Source of the DNA: an uncultured Pelagibacteraceae bacterium
Lineage (GTDB): Bacteria > Pseudomonadota > Alphaproteobacteria > Pelagibacterales > Pelagibacteraceae
Reading direction: 5' to 3'
NCBI GenBank assembly: GCA_902599805.1
Contig: CACKGP010000003.1
Coordinates: 1 to 64,000, forward strand
Length of the DNA stretch: 64,000 nucleotides
A program made the position numbers and the translations under genes. Of the stretch, positions 46,312 through 55,730 are shown one piece after another. The notes below the pieces were generated by a model. The model saw nothing but the letters and a program-made list of their open reading frames with translations. It searched no databases and had not been told where the DNA came from. The stretch's first letter is position 1. Each line of letters begins with the position of its first letter.

Positions 46312-47214
46312 ATGGATAAAAAAATATTTTCATTAATTTGTGCGGTTGGATGCTCTTTTCTTTGGGGTACAGCTTTTGTAGCTCAAGATATGGGAATGGA
46401 TTATATTGGACCTTGGACATTCTCCGCTGCTCGTTTAATTTTAGGCTTCTTAGCACTACTACCATTTTTTTTTATTTTTGAGTTTAAAAAAATGAAAGAG
46501 ACAAAATTAAATTATAAATTTGTTGTGGGTTATATATTTTTTTTAGGTTTTTTATTAGCTGGTGGAAATATTTTGCAGCAGATTTCACTAATTTATACCG
46601 ATGTAGCAAACTCAGCGGTCTTTACAGTTTTGTATGTAGTTATAGTTCCAATAATTGCTTTTTTTCTTTTTTCAAAAAAAATTCATAAATCCGTTTGGCC
46701 ATCAGTAATGATGTGTTTAATAGGTGGTTTTCTTCTTAGTGAATTAGGAAATCTTAGAGTGAGGTTTGGTGACACTCTTGTAGTAATTGGGGCTTTTTTC
46801 TGGGCCTTTCATATTGTTTATATTTCTAAATTTTTAAAAGTTTTCAATTTTCCAATAACTATAGCTTCATTTCAATGTCTTACTGCTGCAATATTTTCTT
46901 CTGTTCCAATGTTTGCTTACGAATATGTTTCATTAAAAGTTTTATCATTGGAAGCAGCTGAATTACTTTATGCAGGAGTTTTATCAAGTGGGATTGCCTT
47001 TATGCTTCAAATTCTAGCTTTACAAAATATATCTCCTGCCCCAGCAGCAATTATTTTTTCTTTGGAAGGTGTATTTGGATCAATAGCTGCATGGATAATA
47101 TTAGACCAGTTTCTTAATGAATATAAAATCATGGGAATTATAATTATTTTATCAGCTGTTATTTTTTCACAACTGGCTCCTTTGTATGATAAAAGAAGAT
47201 ATGGACGAAACTAA
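46312..47214 (+). CDS. DMT-superfamily (EamA) membrane transporter
   Basis: 300 residues, ten predicted membrane helices in two EamA repeats. The N-terminal half opens with CAVGCSFLWGTAFVAQDMG and the C-terminal half shows IVYISKFL and SPAPAAIIFSLEGVFGSIAAWIIL, the family signature. EamA proteins export amino acids or other metabolites; the cargo is unknown. The ATG follows the aceF stop without a gap, so it is in the pdh operon. The C-terminus is overlapped by the thioesterase gene. Confidence 0.85.
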   Translation: MDKKIFSLICAVGCSFLWGTAFVAQDMGMDYIGPWTFSAARLILGFLALLPFFFIFEFKKMKETKLNYKFVVGYIFFLGFLLAGGNILQQISLIYTDVANSAVFTVLYVVIVPIIAFFLFSKKIHKSVWPSVMMCLIGGFLLSELGNLRVRFGDTLVVIGAFFWAFHIVYISKFLKVFNFPITIASFQCLTAAIFSSVPMFAYEYVSLKVLSLEAAELLYAGVLSSGIAFMLQILALQNISPAPAAIIFSLEGVFGSIAAWIILDQFLNEYKIMGIIIILSAVIFSQLAPLYDKRRYGRN

Positions 47215-47587
47215 TTCAGGCTACGCAAAACAAGTAGGCGGGCTTAAAGGTAAAAAAATAGATAGCAGTACTTTTGAGTACGAAACTGAAGTTAAAGATA
47301 TACATCTCAATACTGCCGGGATGGCACACGGAGGATTTCTTACTTTTATTGCAGATACTGGAATGGGAAATGCAGCACATCAATCAGCTGATAATAAAAG
47401 ATGTGTAACAATATCTTTAGAAATGAAGTTTATATCTGCGGCTAAACTTGGAGATAAATTAGTAGCAAAAGTTAAGGTTCAAAAAAAAACTAAGACACTA
47501 GTTTTTCTAACATGCGAAATTATTAATGCTGAAGGTATAGTGGCAGTTACATCTGGTGTTTGGAAGATTTTAAAAATCAATAAATAG
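47201..47587 (+). CDS. Hotdog-fold thioesterase, PaaI type
   Basis: 128 residues from the ATG at 47201, which has AAAAGAAG just upstream; an ATG five codons earlier (47186) is an alternative. Single hotdog domain: NTAGMAHGGFLTFIADTGMGNAAHQ carries the H-G-G loop and the acidic catalytic Asp. Members hydrolyse acyl-CoA thioesters, often phenylacetyl- or medium-chain acyl-CoA. It overlaps the transporter gene, ending the aceEF operon, and three bases separate it from the convergent TRAP permease. Confidence 0.82.
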   Translation: MDETNSGYAKQVGGLKGKKIDSSTFEYETEVKDIHLNTAGMAHGGFLTFIADTGMGNAAHQSADNKRCVTISLEMKFISAAKLGDKLVAKVKVQKKTKTLVFLTCEIINAEGIVAVTSGVWKILKINK

Positions 47588-47589
47588 AT

Positions 47590-49917
47590 CTAAATATTTT
47601 TCCTTCTATAATTAAAGTACCCGAATATTAATAAGGCCAGAAATGCAAAAGGATAAACTATTGCTTTATTTGGTCTTTCTGGGTTTTCAATTTTGAAATT
47701 GCTTATTATATCCCCCATCTGAATTCCAGATTTTTTTGCTTCCCCCTTCCAATTTAATTTATCTACAATAAGTTGATCATTTTGGTCTATCAAATTAACA
47801 CCGTACTCCTCTAAATTATATTCTTTTTCAAATTTTCCTTTATCAATAACAAATAACTTATATCTTTCACCGTACTCGGAAACCCTAGTTACTTTAATGT
47901 GAACTTCTTTTGAAGGATCAAAAGAGAGATTTTGAACAGTTTCTGCTGAAAGTTTTTGCTCATTAAATTTTGGATAAAATTTGCTTAAAACATAATCAGG
48001 AGCCAAAAATGATAAAGAAATTATTAAAAACGCTATAGTTTCATACCACTTTAATTTATTTATAAACCATTGTTGGGTAGCAGCAGTAAAAATTAATATT
48101 CCTGTTAAAGAAGTCGCTATTACAATTAAGGCTTGCCAAAAACTATCAACGCCTATTAACAAAAGTTCATGATTGAATAAAAATACGATAGGTAAAATTC
48201 CCGTTCTTAGACTATACCAAATTGCTTGCAGTCCAGTTCTTAATGGGTCACCGCCTGAAATTGCTGCAGCTGCGTAAGAAGCTAATCCAACTGGTGGCGT
48301 TACATCAGCCATCAAACCAAAATAAAATACGAATAAATGGACTGCTATTAGTGGAAAGATGAAACCAGAAGCATTCCCAACATCAACGAGAACTGTGGCC
48401 ATAAGCGATGCTACAACAACATAATTTGCAGTTGTTGGAAGACCCATCCCTAAAAGCAAACAAAGTATAATAGTAAGTAATATTAATATAATTACATTGT
48501 CTCTAGCTATTGTCTCTATAACTATAATTAAATTAGTACTGAGACCTGTAGAGCCAACCGCTCCTACTATTATGCCAGCAGTAGCAATCGCAATTCCAAC
48601 AGCTACCATATTGATTGCACCTTTTTGAAGACCAATAATTGTTTGATTATACCAATCAATCAAACCAGTTTTAAAATCTGGATTTTTAATAATACGGTTT
48701 ACTAAATTTACTAAGACTAAAGAAAGAGTAGCATAAAAAATTGAAAACCCAGCGGTATATCTCATATAAACAAGTAGAAAAATTAAAACAAAAATTGGTA
48801 TTAAAAAATGTAATCCTGATAAAAAGGTTTTCTTAAGATGTGGAACATCAGCATCGTCCATGCCTTTAAGACCTAATTTAAGAGCCTCTAAATGAGATAT
48901 GTAAAATAAAGCAATATAAGAAATAATAGCTGGTAAAAAAGCATGCTTAACAACTTCAAAATAAGTTACTCCAATGAAACTAGCCATTACAAAAGCAGCA
49001 GCTCCCATTACTGGTGGCATTATTTGTCCATTAACTGAAGAGGAAACCTCGATTGCTCCTGCTTTTTCCTGGGAGAACCCAGTTTTTTTCATAATTGGAA
49101 TTGTGAAAGTTCCAGTCGTTACAGTATTTGCTATTGATGAACCTGAAATCATACCTGTCATTCCAGATCCTAATATTGCAGCCTTAGCTGGACCTCCACG
49201 CATTTTACCAACCATGGCAAAAGCTAAATCTAAAAAATATTTTCCCCCACCAGCAGTTTCTAATAGAGCACCAAATAAAACAAATAAAAATATGAAGTCT
49301 ACCGATACTCCTATTGGTATTCCGAAAATTGCCTCTTGATCAAACCACTGAAAACCAACCAATCTTTTTACAGAAAGACCACCGTGAGAGATTATATCTG
49401 GAGCATATTTGCCAAAATAAGAGAATAGTAGAAAACAAACTGCGATAATAACTAAAGGTAAACCAATTGCCCGTCTTGTAGCCTCTAAAAGAATTACTAT
49501 ACCAATTGCCCCTATAATAAGTTCCACTGGAACTTTGAAACCGAATATTTCTTTGACTAAAAGTATTCCTCCTCTATTTACTAAATCGTCATAAAAAAAA
49601 TAAATGTATAAACAACAAAACGCGGCAACTATACTTATCAGGATGTCGATTACTGAAATTTTTTTTCCTCTTACTGCTGGAAAAATCAAAAAAGCTAGTG
49701 TCAAAGCAAAGCCCAAGTGAATAGCTCTGGCTGGTAAACCTTTGAACATTCCAAAATTAAACCAAAAAGGGAAAGGAGAAGCATACCAAAGCTGGAAGAA
49801 TGTCCAGAGAATGGCGATACCAAAAACTATTTTTAAATGAATTCCTGTTAAATTACGAGTTGGAGAAATATCTTCTTGAATTTTGTCTTTAATCTTATTC
49901 TGAACGTTTTGATTCAT
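47590..49917 (-). CDS. TRAP transporter permease, fused small and large membrane subunits (TAXI type)
   Basis: 775 residues with about 18 membrane segments. The DctM-like large part has repeated GGPAKAAILGSGMTGMISGS and MGLPTTANYVVVASLMA motifs, typical of the fused permease that pairs with TAXI receptors. The N-terminal quarter holds the DctQ-like helices. A C-terminal soluble region of about 120 residues (near 630-750, with KVTRVSEYGERYKL and SGIQMGDIISNFKIENPE) matches the DUF3394-type extension. It imports a carboxylate with Na+ or H+ by periplasmic receptor delivery. The receptor gene lies upstream, 76 bases away, with an intrinsic terminator between. Confidence 0.92.
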   Translation of the reverse strand: MNQNVQNKIKDKIQEDISPTRNLTGIHLKIVFGIAILWTFFQLWYASPFPFWFNFGMFKGLPARAIHLGFALTLAFLIFPAVRGKKISVIDILISIVAAFCCLYIYFFYDDLVNRGGILLVKEIFGFKVPVELIIGAIGIVILLEATRRAIGLPLVIIAVCFLLFSYFGKYAPDIISHGGLSVKRLVGFQWFDQEAIFGIPIGVSVDFIFLFVLFGALLETAGGGKYFLDLAFAMVGKMRGGPAKAAILGSGMTGMISGSSIANTVTTGTFTIPIMKKTGFSQEKAGAIEVSSSVNGQIMPPVMGAAAFVMASFIGVTYFEVVKHAFLPAIISYIALFYISHLEALKLGLKGMDDADVPHLKKTFLSGLHFLIPIFVLIFLLVYMRYTAGFSIFYATLSLVLVNLVNRIIKNPDFKTGLIDWYNQTIIGLQKGAINMVAVGIAIATAGIIVGAVGSTGLSTNLIIVIETIARDNVIILILLTIILCLLLGMGLPTTANYVVVASLMATVLVDVGNASGFIFPLIAVHLFVFYFGLMADVTPPVGLASYAAAAISGGDPLRTGLQAIWYSLRTGILPIVFLFNHELLLIGVDSFWQALIVIATSLTGILIFTAATQQWFINKLKWYETIAFLIISLSFLAPDYVLSKFYPKFNEQKLSAETVQNLSFDPSKEVHIKVTRVSEYGERYKLFVIDKGKFEKEYNLEEYGVNLIDQNDQLIVDKLNWKGEAKKSGIQMGDIISNFKIENPERPNKAIVYPFAFLALLIFGYFNYRRKNI

Positions 49918-49943
49918 TTTATTTAAGATACATTATTCTAAAA

Positions 49944-49973
49944 AAAAAGGCCCAAAAAAATTTGGGCCTTTTT
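49944..49973 (-). terminator. Intrinsic terminator between TAXI receptor and TRAP permease
   Basis: A 13-base perfect stem AAAAAGGCCCAAA/TTTGGGCCTTTTT with a four-base loop; on the minus strand it is followed by an uninterrupted T tract. It stands 21 bases after the receptor stop and 27 bases before the permease start. Partial read-through here would give the receptor a large excess over the permease. Confidence 0.85.
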
Positions 49974-49993
49974 AATTTAATTATGTATTAAGA

Positions 49994-50998
49994 TTACATT
50001 AATCCAGCTTCTTTATAATACTTAATAGCACCAGGATGTAATGGAGCTGATAAGCCATCAGCTATCATATTTTTCTTTTCTAGTGGTCCAAAAGCTGGGT
50101 GTTGAGCTCTGAAATCATCAAAGTTTTCCATAACAGCTTTTGTTACTAAGTATACAAGCTCTTCAGAAACATTAGCACTTGTTACAACAGTAGCTTTTAC
50201 ACCGAATGTTGTAGCGTCTTTTTTCTGATTTGAGTAAGTACCTGCTGGTATTACTGCTTTAGCATAATAGTCAGCTCCGTCAATTAAACCTTGAACTGGT
50301 GCTCCAGTCAAATTAATCGGGCTTGCTTTTGCTTTACAAGTTGCTGCTTGCTCCATAGCACCATTAGGAAATCCTACTGAATATCCGAATGCATCTATTT
50401 TTCCATCGCAAAGAGCTTTTACTTGTTCAGATGAAGTAAGTTCTGTTGTTGCTTTGAACATACTCATATCTGCTCCCATAGCCTTCATTAATTCTTCCAT
50501 AGTTCCTCTTTGACCAGAACCTGGGTTACCAATGTTAACTGTTTTTCCTTTTAAGCCTTTAAAATCTTTAATTTTAGATTTTTTACTAGCCCAAATTTGG
50601 AAAGGTTCGTTGTGAACAGAAAATACAGCTCTTAAGTCGCTGAACTGTTTTCCTTCCCATTTGCTTGAACCGTTATATGCATGGAACTGCCAGTCAGACT
50701 GAGCAACACCAAATTGAAACTCACCATCTTTGATTTGTCCAATATTATAGTTAGAACCACCTGTTGAAGGTGCGGTACATCTATAAGCTTTAGCTGTACC
50801 TTTTTTTCTTCCGTGCTCAGCACTTATCGCTTGTTTGTGTAACATTTTACAAATGGCGTTACCGGTTTGGAAATAAACTCCAGTTGGTCCACCTGTTCCA
50901 ATTGTAAAAAACTCAGCAGCTTTTGCTACTGACATCATCGGTAAAGATAATGCAAACAACATTGCTATAGCTGAGATAGTAGAGATTATTCTCTTCAT
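49994..50998 (-). CDS. TAXI-family TRAP transporter solute-binding protein
   Basis: 334 residues from the ATG at 50998, which has GGGGGA upstream. The longer frame to 51088 runs through the promoter/operator and is not used. The signal peptide (KRIISTISAIAMLFALSLPMM, cleavage near SVAKA-AEF) exports it to the periplasm. The mature protein begins FFTIGTGGPTGVYFQTGNAICKML, the TAXI signature. Further family blocks are TGGSNYNIGQIKDGEFQFGVAQ and LKGKTVNIGNPGSGQRGTMEEL. The ligand is probably a dicarboxylate or glutamate-like acid. Composition is richer in G+C, as expected for a highly expressed receptor. Confidence 0.95.
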   Translation of the reverse strand: MKRIISTISAIAMLFALSLPMMSVAKAAEFFTIGTGGPTGVYFQTGNAICKMLHKQAISAEHGRKKGTAKAYRCTAPSTGGSNYNIGQIKDGEFQFGVAQSDWQFHAYNGSSKWEGKQFSDLRAVFSVHNEPFQIWASKKSKIKDFKGLKGKTVNIGNPGSGQRGTMEELMKAMGADMSMFKATTELTSSEQVKALCDGKIDAFGYSVGFPNGAMEQAATCKAKASPINLTGAPVQGLIDGADYYAKAVIPAGTYSNQKKDATTFGVKATVVTSANVSEELVYLVTKAVMENFDDFRAQHPAFGPLEKKNMIADGLSAPLHPGAIKYYKEAGLM

Positions 50999-51011
50999 TT
51001 TTCCCCCTTGT

Positions 51012-51029
51012 CTTAATTGTACAATTAAG
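51012..51029 (-). promoter_or_regulatory. Perfect 18-bp palindromic operator upstream of the TAXI receptor
   Basis: CTTAATTGTACAATTAAG is a perfect palindrome of 18 bases, 14 bases before the start codon. Its centre TTGTACAA resembles operators of GntR-type (FCD) repressors, which often control TRAP uptake genes. A fair -10 (TACGAT, 51038-51033 on the minus strand) with TTTACA 18 bases farther upstream puts the palindrome on top of the transcription start, a repressing position. No regulator gene is adjacent. Confidence 0.6.
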
Positions 51030-51102
51030 TAAATCGTATCAATACGTAAAGGGCATTGTAAAACTAAATAACTTAATTTGGACGTCAATTTTTATAATGA
51101 AA

Positions 51103-52338
51103 CTAGAGTGTTTTAGACCACTCTACTAATTTGTTGGTTCCTTCAACAACATTTGGAGCATATTTTTTAACAAGATCATCATCTAGTTTTTTACCACTAT
51201 TAATATTTTTAAGAAAAATATCCCCATCAAAATCAGTGTAACTGAGCCTTGCTAACATTTTTTTTGATTTAAAACCAAAGTCCGAACCAGGCAAAAGTGC
51301 TACACCAGTTTTGTTGATTATATCGTCACACATTTCTGCAGAGCTCGAAAATTTAGAATTTAAAAACTCAGGCATTAAATAAAATGCCCCTTTAGGTGGA
51401 TTAATTAAAACTTTATTAGATTTTAAATTATTAAAAACATAATTTCCTACAAGTTTTAAAATAGATCTAGTTTTATTTAAATAATCACTATAATCACCTT
51501 TATAAGCTTCCACAGCTGCAAATTGTAAAGGGCTATTTACCGTTGAGTATGACTCACTGGCTAAAGTTTTTAATGCATTTAAAAAATCTTTTTGACCATT
51601 AGGTACTGCAAAAAAACCTAATCGCCAACCCCCTGCACCACACCATTTGCTTAAACCACCACTTATGAAAGTATTTTCAGGACAAAATTTTGAAATAGAT
51701 TCATAATTTTTATCAAAAGTTAAGTCTGTATATATTTCATCAGATAGAATTTTAATATTATTCTGTTTTGCGACATTAGCGATTTGATTTAAATTATTAC
51801 AAACTGAACCAGATGGATTATTCGGAGAGTTAAGTATTAGTATAATATTTTTTTTTCCAATAGATTTTATTTTATCCTCAAGTTGTTTTGCTGTTGGAAA
51901 CCAATTATTATCTAATGTTGTTTCAATCCAATGAACTTTATTTTTAGCTATTTCTGCTTGAGGTTCATATGAAACCCAACTTGGGGCAGGTAAAATTATT
52001 TCTCCATTAAATACTACATGCATTAACAACATTGCTTCTTTTGAACCAGGAGTTATAATTATATTTTCTTTTTTATAATCAACACCTGTTCTTTTTAATA
52101 AATATTTTGAAATTGCTTCCCTTAATTCAGGAAGTCCCTGCATAGGTAAATAATCTTTTTTATGGGCATTATCTCTTAAAACTGAAACTATTTTTTCTGG
52201 GATTGGAAAGGGAGATTGGCCAAAACCAAAGTTAAATACTTTCTTTCCATCTTTTAACAATTGTTTTATTTTTTCATTTATTGCTAAAGTAGCTGAAGGT
52301 TTTAAATTACTGATATTTTTTTTTATATAATCGACCAC
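51103..52338 (-). CDS. Class I/II aminotransferase (PLP-dependent)
   Basis: 411 residues, fold type I aminotransferase. PLP lysine is K231 in SGGLSKWCGAGGWRLGF; D200 and Y203 (SDEIYTDL) contact the cofactor. R239, in the GGWRLGF segment after the lysine, is probably a phosphate-contacting arginine, and SPNNPSGSV is conserved. The exact amino acid is not evident; aspartate/alanine or branched-chain aminotransferase subgroups all fit. Transcribed towards the TAXI receptor with a 104-base gap containing the receptor's own promoter region. The gap to the divergent helicase is 135 bases. Confidence 0.88.
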   Translation of the reverse strand: MVDYIKKNISNLKPSATLAINEKIKQLLKDGKKVFNFGFGQSPFPIPEKIVSVLRDNAHKKDYLPMQGLPELREAISKYLLKRTGVDYKKENIIITPGSKEAMLLMHVVFNGEIILPAPSWVSYEPQAEIAKNKVHWIETTLDNNWFPTAKQLEDKIKSIGKKNIILILNSPNNPSGSVCNNLNQIANVAKQNNIKILSDEIYTDLTFDKNYESISKFCPENTFISGGLSKWCGAGGWRLGFFAVPNGQKDFLNALKTLASESYSTVNSPLQFAAVEAYKGDYSDYLNKTRSILKLVGNYVFNNLKSNKVLINPPKGAFYLMPEFLNSKFSSSAEMCDDIINKTGVALLPGSDFGFKSKKMLARLSYTDFDGDIFLKNINSGKKLDDDLVKKYAPNVVEGTNKLVEWSKTL

Positions 52339-52383
52339 AGTTTTTTAATAGTACTACAGAAATTATTTATTAAAATAGAACGT

Positions 52384-52412
52384 TTGACAAAGTGATTCGG
52401 TCATGATTTAAT
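52384..52412 (+). promoter_or_regulatory. Candidate sigma-70 promoter for the helicase operon
   Basis: TTGACA (52384-52389), a 17-base spacer and TTTAAT (52407-52412), about 60 bases before the helicase ATG. The -35 is perfect and the -10 fair. It lies in the 135-base gap that also holds the start of the divergent aminotransferase. Confidence 0.45.
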
Positions 52413-52473
52413 CATCTTTTGTTCTCTAACCTAGTCTATATGTAGTGTTTAAAAAAAATTACAGCACAAATTA

Positions 52474-54951
52474 ATGAATAACAGCGAAAATAAAATTATA
52501 GCTATTTTGGGTCCAACAAACACTGGTAAAACATACATGGCTATTGAGAAAATGTTGGAATTTAATTCTGGTATTTTTGGCTTACCTTTAAGACTTTTGG
52601 CTAGAGAAGTTTACGATAAATGTGTCCTAAAGCTTGGAACTGAAAAAGTTGCTTTAATTACAGGTGAAGAAAAAATTATACCTTCTGATGCCAAATATTA
52701 TATTTGTACTGTGGAGTCTATGCCTAAGGACAAAATAGTAGATTTTGTTGCTGTTGATGAAATTCAAATGTGTGGTGATACCGAAAGAGGGCACATATTT
52801 ACAGATAGATTACTAAATTTTAGAGGTGAAGCTCTTACTATGTTTTTGGGATCCCAGATAATGAAAAATATCATTTCACAACTTTTAAAAAATGTAGAAT
52901 TTATTAATCAAGAGAGATTTTCAAAACTATCCTATAATGGGTCTAAAAAAATTTCACGATTAAATAGAAAAAGTGCAATTATTGCTTTCTCAATTGAGGA
53001 AGTTTATGCTTTAGCAGAATTAGTGAGGCGCCAAAAAGGAGGTTCCGCAGTAATAATGGGATCTTTAAGTCCAAAAACAAGAAATTCGCAGGTAGAGCTT
53101 TACCAGTCAGGAGATGTGGACTACCTAGTTGCAACAGATGCTATAGGAATGGGTATTAATATGGACATTGAACAAATTAACTTTTCGAGTCTAAGAAAAT
53201 TTGATGGAAAAAAGAGACGAAGACTAAGGATGACTGAGATTTCCCAAATTGCTGGTAGAGCAGGTAGATTTAAAAACGACGGATATTTTGGAGTAACTGG
53301 AGATTGTGAAAATCTTGAAGCTGATGAAATCGAAAGAATAGAAAAACACAATTTGGATGATATGAGATTTTTATATTGGAGAAATTCAAAATTAGATTTT
53401 TCCAATTCTGAAAGCTTGATTAATTCTCTTGAAAAAAAGTCAGGAAATAGGAATCTTCACAAAATCTCTGAGTCAATAGATGAAAACATATTAAAATATT
53501 TGATCAGAGACAAGAAAATCAAAGTTTCATCAAATAATCTGGAGCTACTTTGGGAGTGTTGTCAAATACCTGATTTTCAAAAAAAGGCTTTTAATCATAT
53601 TGAAGTTGTGACAAAAGTTTTTGACTTTCTAACTTCAAATAAAAATTGCATACCAAATGATTACATGAAAAATCAATTGAAAGGTTTAGATAAGTATCAT
53701 GGAAACATTGATGTAATCTCAAATAAAATTTCAAATGTACGTACCTGGTCCTATGTAGCAAACAAAAAAAATTGGGTTGAAAATTCAGATTATTGGATTG
53801 AAGCGAGTAAAAATATTGAGGATTTTTTATCTGAAAGACTTCACCAAGAACTTACTAAAAGTTTTATAGACAAAAGAATCAGCGCTTTATCTAGAGATCT
53901 TAAACAAGATCTTAAATTGGATACGACAATTAAAGAAAATAACGATGTGATAATTAACAAACAATTGATAGGAAACCTAAAGGGGCTAAAGCTAAATTTA
54001 GAATTTACAAAAGGTACGCTTGATACAGATATAAAATCTTTAAAGAAAGCAGCTAGGCAAGGAATTGCGAATGAGCTTATAAATAGAGCAAAAGAAATTA
54101 GTGAAAAAAAAGAGCTTGAGTTTAAAGATGACTTTAAAATCTATTGGAAAGACAATCCTGTAGCGAAAATAAAAAAAGGATCAAACTACTTATCTCCAGA
54201 AATTGACATTATAGCAGATGAAGCTTTGGATATAAATTTTAGAAAAGACTTGATTATTTCACTGAATTCTTGGATTAAAAATTTAATTTCTGAGGAATTA
54301 AAAGATTTGGTAAATTTAATTAAGTTTAAAAATAATAATAAATATCTAAGGGCTCTTTCTTTTCAACTTTATGAAAATAACGGTGTGTTAAAAAGAGAAA
54401 ATATTAAGGATATTGTAGACTCAATATCAAAGGAAGATAGAAAACAACTAAGACAGCTAGGCATTAAAATTGGAAGATATCATATATTTCTTCCAAGGAT
54501 GTTAAAACCGAAAGCCGTTAATTTAAGAATATTGCTTTGGAAGTTCTATAATAATATTTCAAATAATAATGAAATTCCAAAATCTGGTTTAAATTTTTTA
54601 GTTAATAAAGATAATAAATTAAATGCAAAATTTTTACTTCTTTGTGGATTTGAAAAATTTAAAAATTTTTATGTAAGGGTGGATATTCTAGAAAAATTAT
54701 TTTTAAAAATTATTGAAAATACAAAAAAAAATGACTTTCAGGTTAATTCGGAGATGATGAATTTATTAGGTTCATCAAAAGAAAATTTTTATGAATTGTT
54801 AAATTTAATGAATTATAGAAAGAAAGATAAAGAAAAAGATACATTTTTTTACATCGGAAGTAAAAAAAATAAAAGAAAAAATCAATTTATGAACAAAATT
54901 AACAATAAAGATAATCCTTTTCAAAAGTTACAGGCACTTAATGTAAAATGA
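52474..54951 (+). CDS. SUV3-like ATP-dependent RNA helicase
   Basis: 825 residues. The N-terminal helicase core has Walker A GPTNTGKT (13-20), the DExH-type box DEIQ (95-98), FLGSQIM, VATDAIGMGINM and the motif VI QIAGRAGRF (about 259-267). This is the pattern of the eukaryotic mitochondrial SUV3 helicase and its alphaproteobacterial relatives, not DEAD-box helicases. The C-terminal 540 residues are lysine- and glutamate-rich with no recognised domain. In alphaproteobacteria this gene lies before an S4 protein, fdxA and carD; here a TerB-like gene takes the middle place. ATGA overlap with the next gene. Confidence 0.88.
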   Translation: MNNSENKIIAILGPTNTGKTYMAIEKMLEFNSGIFGLPLRLLAREVYDKCVLKLGTEKVALITGEEKIIPSDAKYYICTVESMPKDKIVDFVAVDEIQMCGDTERGHIFTDRLLNFRGEALTMFLGSQIMKNIISQLLKNVEFINQERFSKLSYNGSKKISRLNRKSAIIAFSIEEVYALAELVRRQKGGSAVIMGSLSPKTRNSQVELYQSGDVDYLVATDAIGMGINMDIEQINFSSLRKFDGKKRRRLRMTEISQIAGRAGRFKNDGYFGVTGDCENLEADEIERIEKHNLDDMRFLYWRNSKLDFSNSESLINSLEKKSGNRNLHKISESIDENILKYLIRDKKIKVSSNNLELLWECCQIPDFQKKAFNHIEVVTKVFDFLTSNKNCIPNDYMKNQLKGLDKYHGNIDVISNKISNVRTWSYVANKKNWVENSDYWIEASKNIEDFLSERLHQELTKSFIDKRISALSRDLKQDLKLDTTIKENNDVIINKQLIGNLKGLKLNLEFTKGTLDTDIKSLKKAARQGIANELINRAKEISEKKELEFKDDFKIYWKDNPVAKIKKGSNYLSPEIDIIADEALDINFRKDLIISLNSWIKNLISEELKDLVNLIKFKNNNKYLRALSFQLYENNGVLKRENIKDIVDSISKEDRKQLRQLGIKIGRYHIFLPRMLKPKAVNLRILLWKFYNNISNNNEIPKSGLNFLVNKDNKLNAKFLLLCGFEKFKNFYVRVDILEKLFLKIIENTKKNDFQVNSEMMNLLGSSKENFYELLNLMNYRKKDKEKDTFFYIGSKKNKRKNQFMNKINNKDNPFQKLQALNVK

Positions 54952-55403
54952 TTTTTAATTTAATAAAAAATAAAAAAAGTGAAAAAGCTCAAAGTGAAAA
55001 TGAGGATTTAATAAAAATTTTAGCTTTATTAATTCATGCTGCAAAGATAGATGAAAATTATTCTGAAAAAGAGAAAAAATTGATTATGAGTTTTGCCGAA
55101 ATGAGTTCAAATAAAAAATTAGATAATGAACAAATTATTAGTCTTATTGATCAAGCCGAACAGTACGAGAAAAATTCTAATCAAATTTTAGAGTTTACCC
55201 AAGAGGTTAAAAAAATGGATTTTAATACAAAAAGAAGAGTTTTAGAATTTTTGTGGAAAATAATTTTATCAGATAATAAATCGGATGTTTATGAAAGCAA
55301 TTTGATGAGACGAATTTGTGGCTTGCTATATTTGCCAGATAAATTAAGTGGAGAAATTAAATTAAATATTATAAGAAAGAATAAAAATGACGTACATAGT
55401 TAA
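54948..55403 (+). CDS. TerB-like protein
   Basis: 151 residues, all-helical with a TerB-like (COG4103) pattern: [25 protein letters not shown] at 24-48 and [30 protein letters not shown] in the C-terminal half, including the acidic helix-end residues seen in the family. Related domains bind metal ions; the name comes from tellurite-resistance clusters, but no such cluster is here and that function is not implied. It overlaps the helicase by four bases and ferredoxin by 17, so translation is coupled. Confidence 0.7.
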   Translation: MIFNLIKNKKSEKAQSENEDLIKILALLIHAAKIDENYSEKEKKLIMSFAEMSSNKKLDNEQIISLIDQAEQYEKNSNQILEFTQEVKKMDFNTKRRVLEFLWKIILSDNKSDVYESNLMRRICGLLYLPDKLSGEIKLNIIRKNKNDVHS

Positions 55404-55728
55404 AGATGAATGTATAAAATGTAAGTTAATGGACTGTGTTGATGTTTGCCCAGTTGATTGTTTTTATGAAGGCGAAAACATGCTCGTTATAAATCCAGAA
55501 GAGTGTATTGATTGTGGAGTTTGCGAACCTGAGTGCCCTGTAGATGCTATAGTTTCTGACGTTAATTATAATGAAAACGATAAACAAAAATGGCTTGAGA
55601 TAAATGAAAAATATTCTAAATTATGGCCAAATATTTCTGAAAAAAAGGATCCGCCAAAAGACGCTGATGAATTTAGGAAAGTTAAAAATAAACTAGATAA
55701 GTATTTTTCAGAAAAACCAGGAGGATAA
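55387..55728 (+). CDS. fdxA: Seven-iron type ferredoxin FdxA
   Basis: 113 residues, with [3Fe-4S]/[4Fe-4S] ferredoxin motifs: [19 protein letters not shown] and [16 protein letters not shown], each with the expected cysteine spacing, and the one extra C in the first motif that marks the mixed-cluster FdxA type. The long C-terminal tail ([21 protein letters not shown]) is typical of the alphaproteobacterial FdxA. A small electron carrier in the cytoplasm. It stands between the TerB-like gene and carD, three bases before the latter. Confidence 0.92.
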   Translation: MTYIVKDECIKCKLMDCVDVCPVDCFYEGENMLVINPEECIDCGVCEPECPVDAIVSDVNYNENDKQKWLEINEKYSKLWPNISEKKDPPKDADEFRKVKNKLDKYFSEKPGG

Positions 55729-55730
55729 CT

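Noticed and set aside
50999..51088. Upstream extension of the TAXI receptor
   Set aside because: It would be translated through the palindrome and promoter; the ATG at 50998 starts a perfect signal peptide.
54948..55403. Tellurite-resistance operon
   Set aside because: Only a single TerB-like domain is present; no TerC, TerD, TerE or TehA/B neighbours, and gene context is RNA helicase-ferredoxin-CarD.
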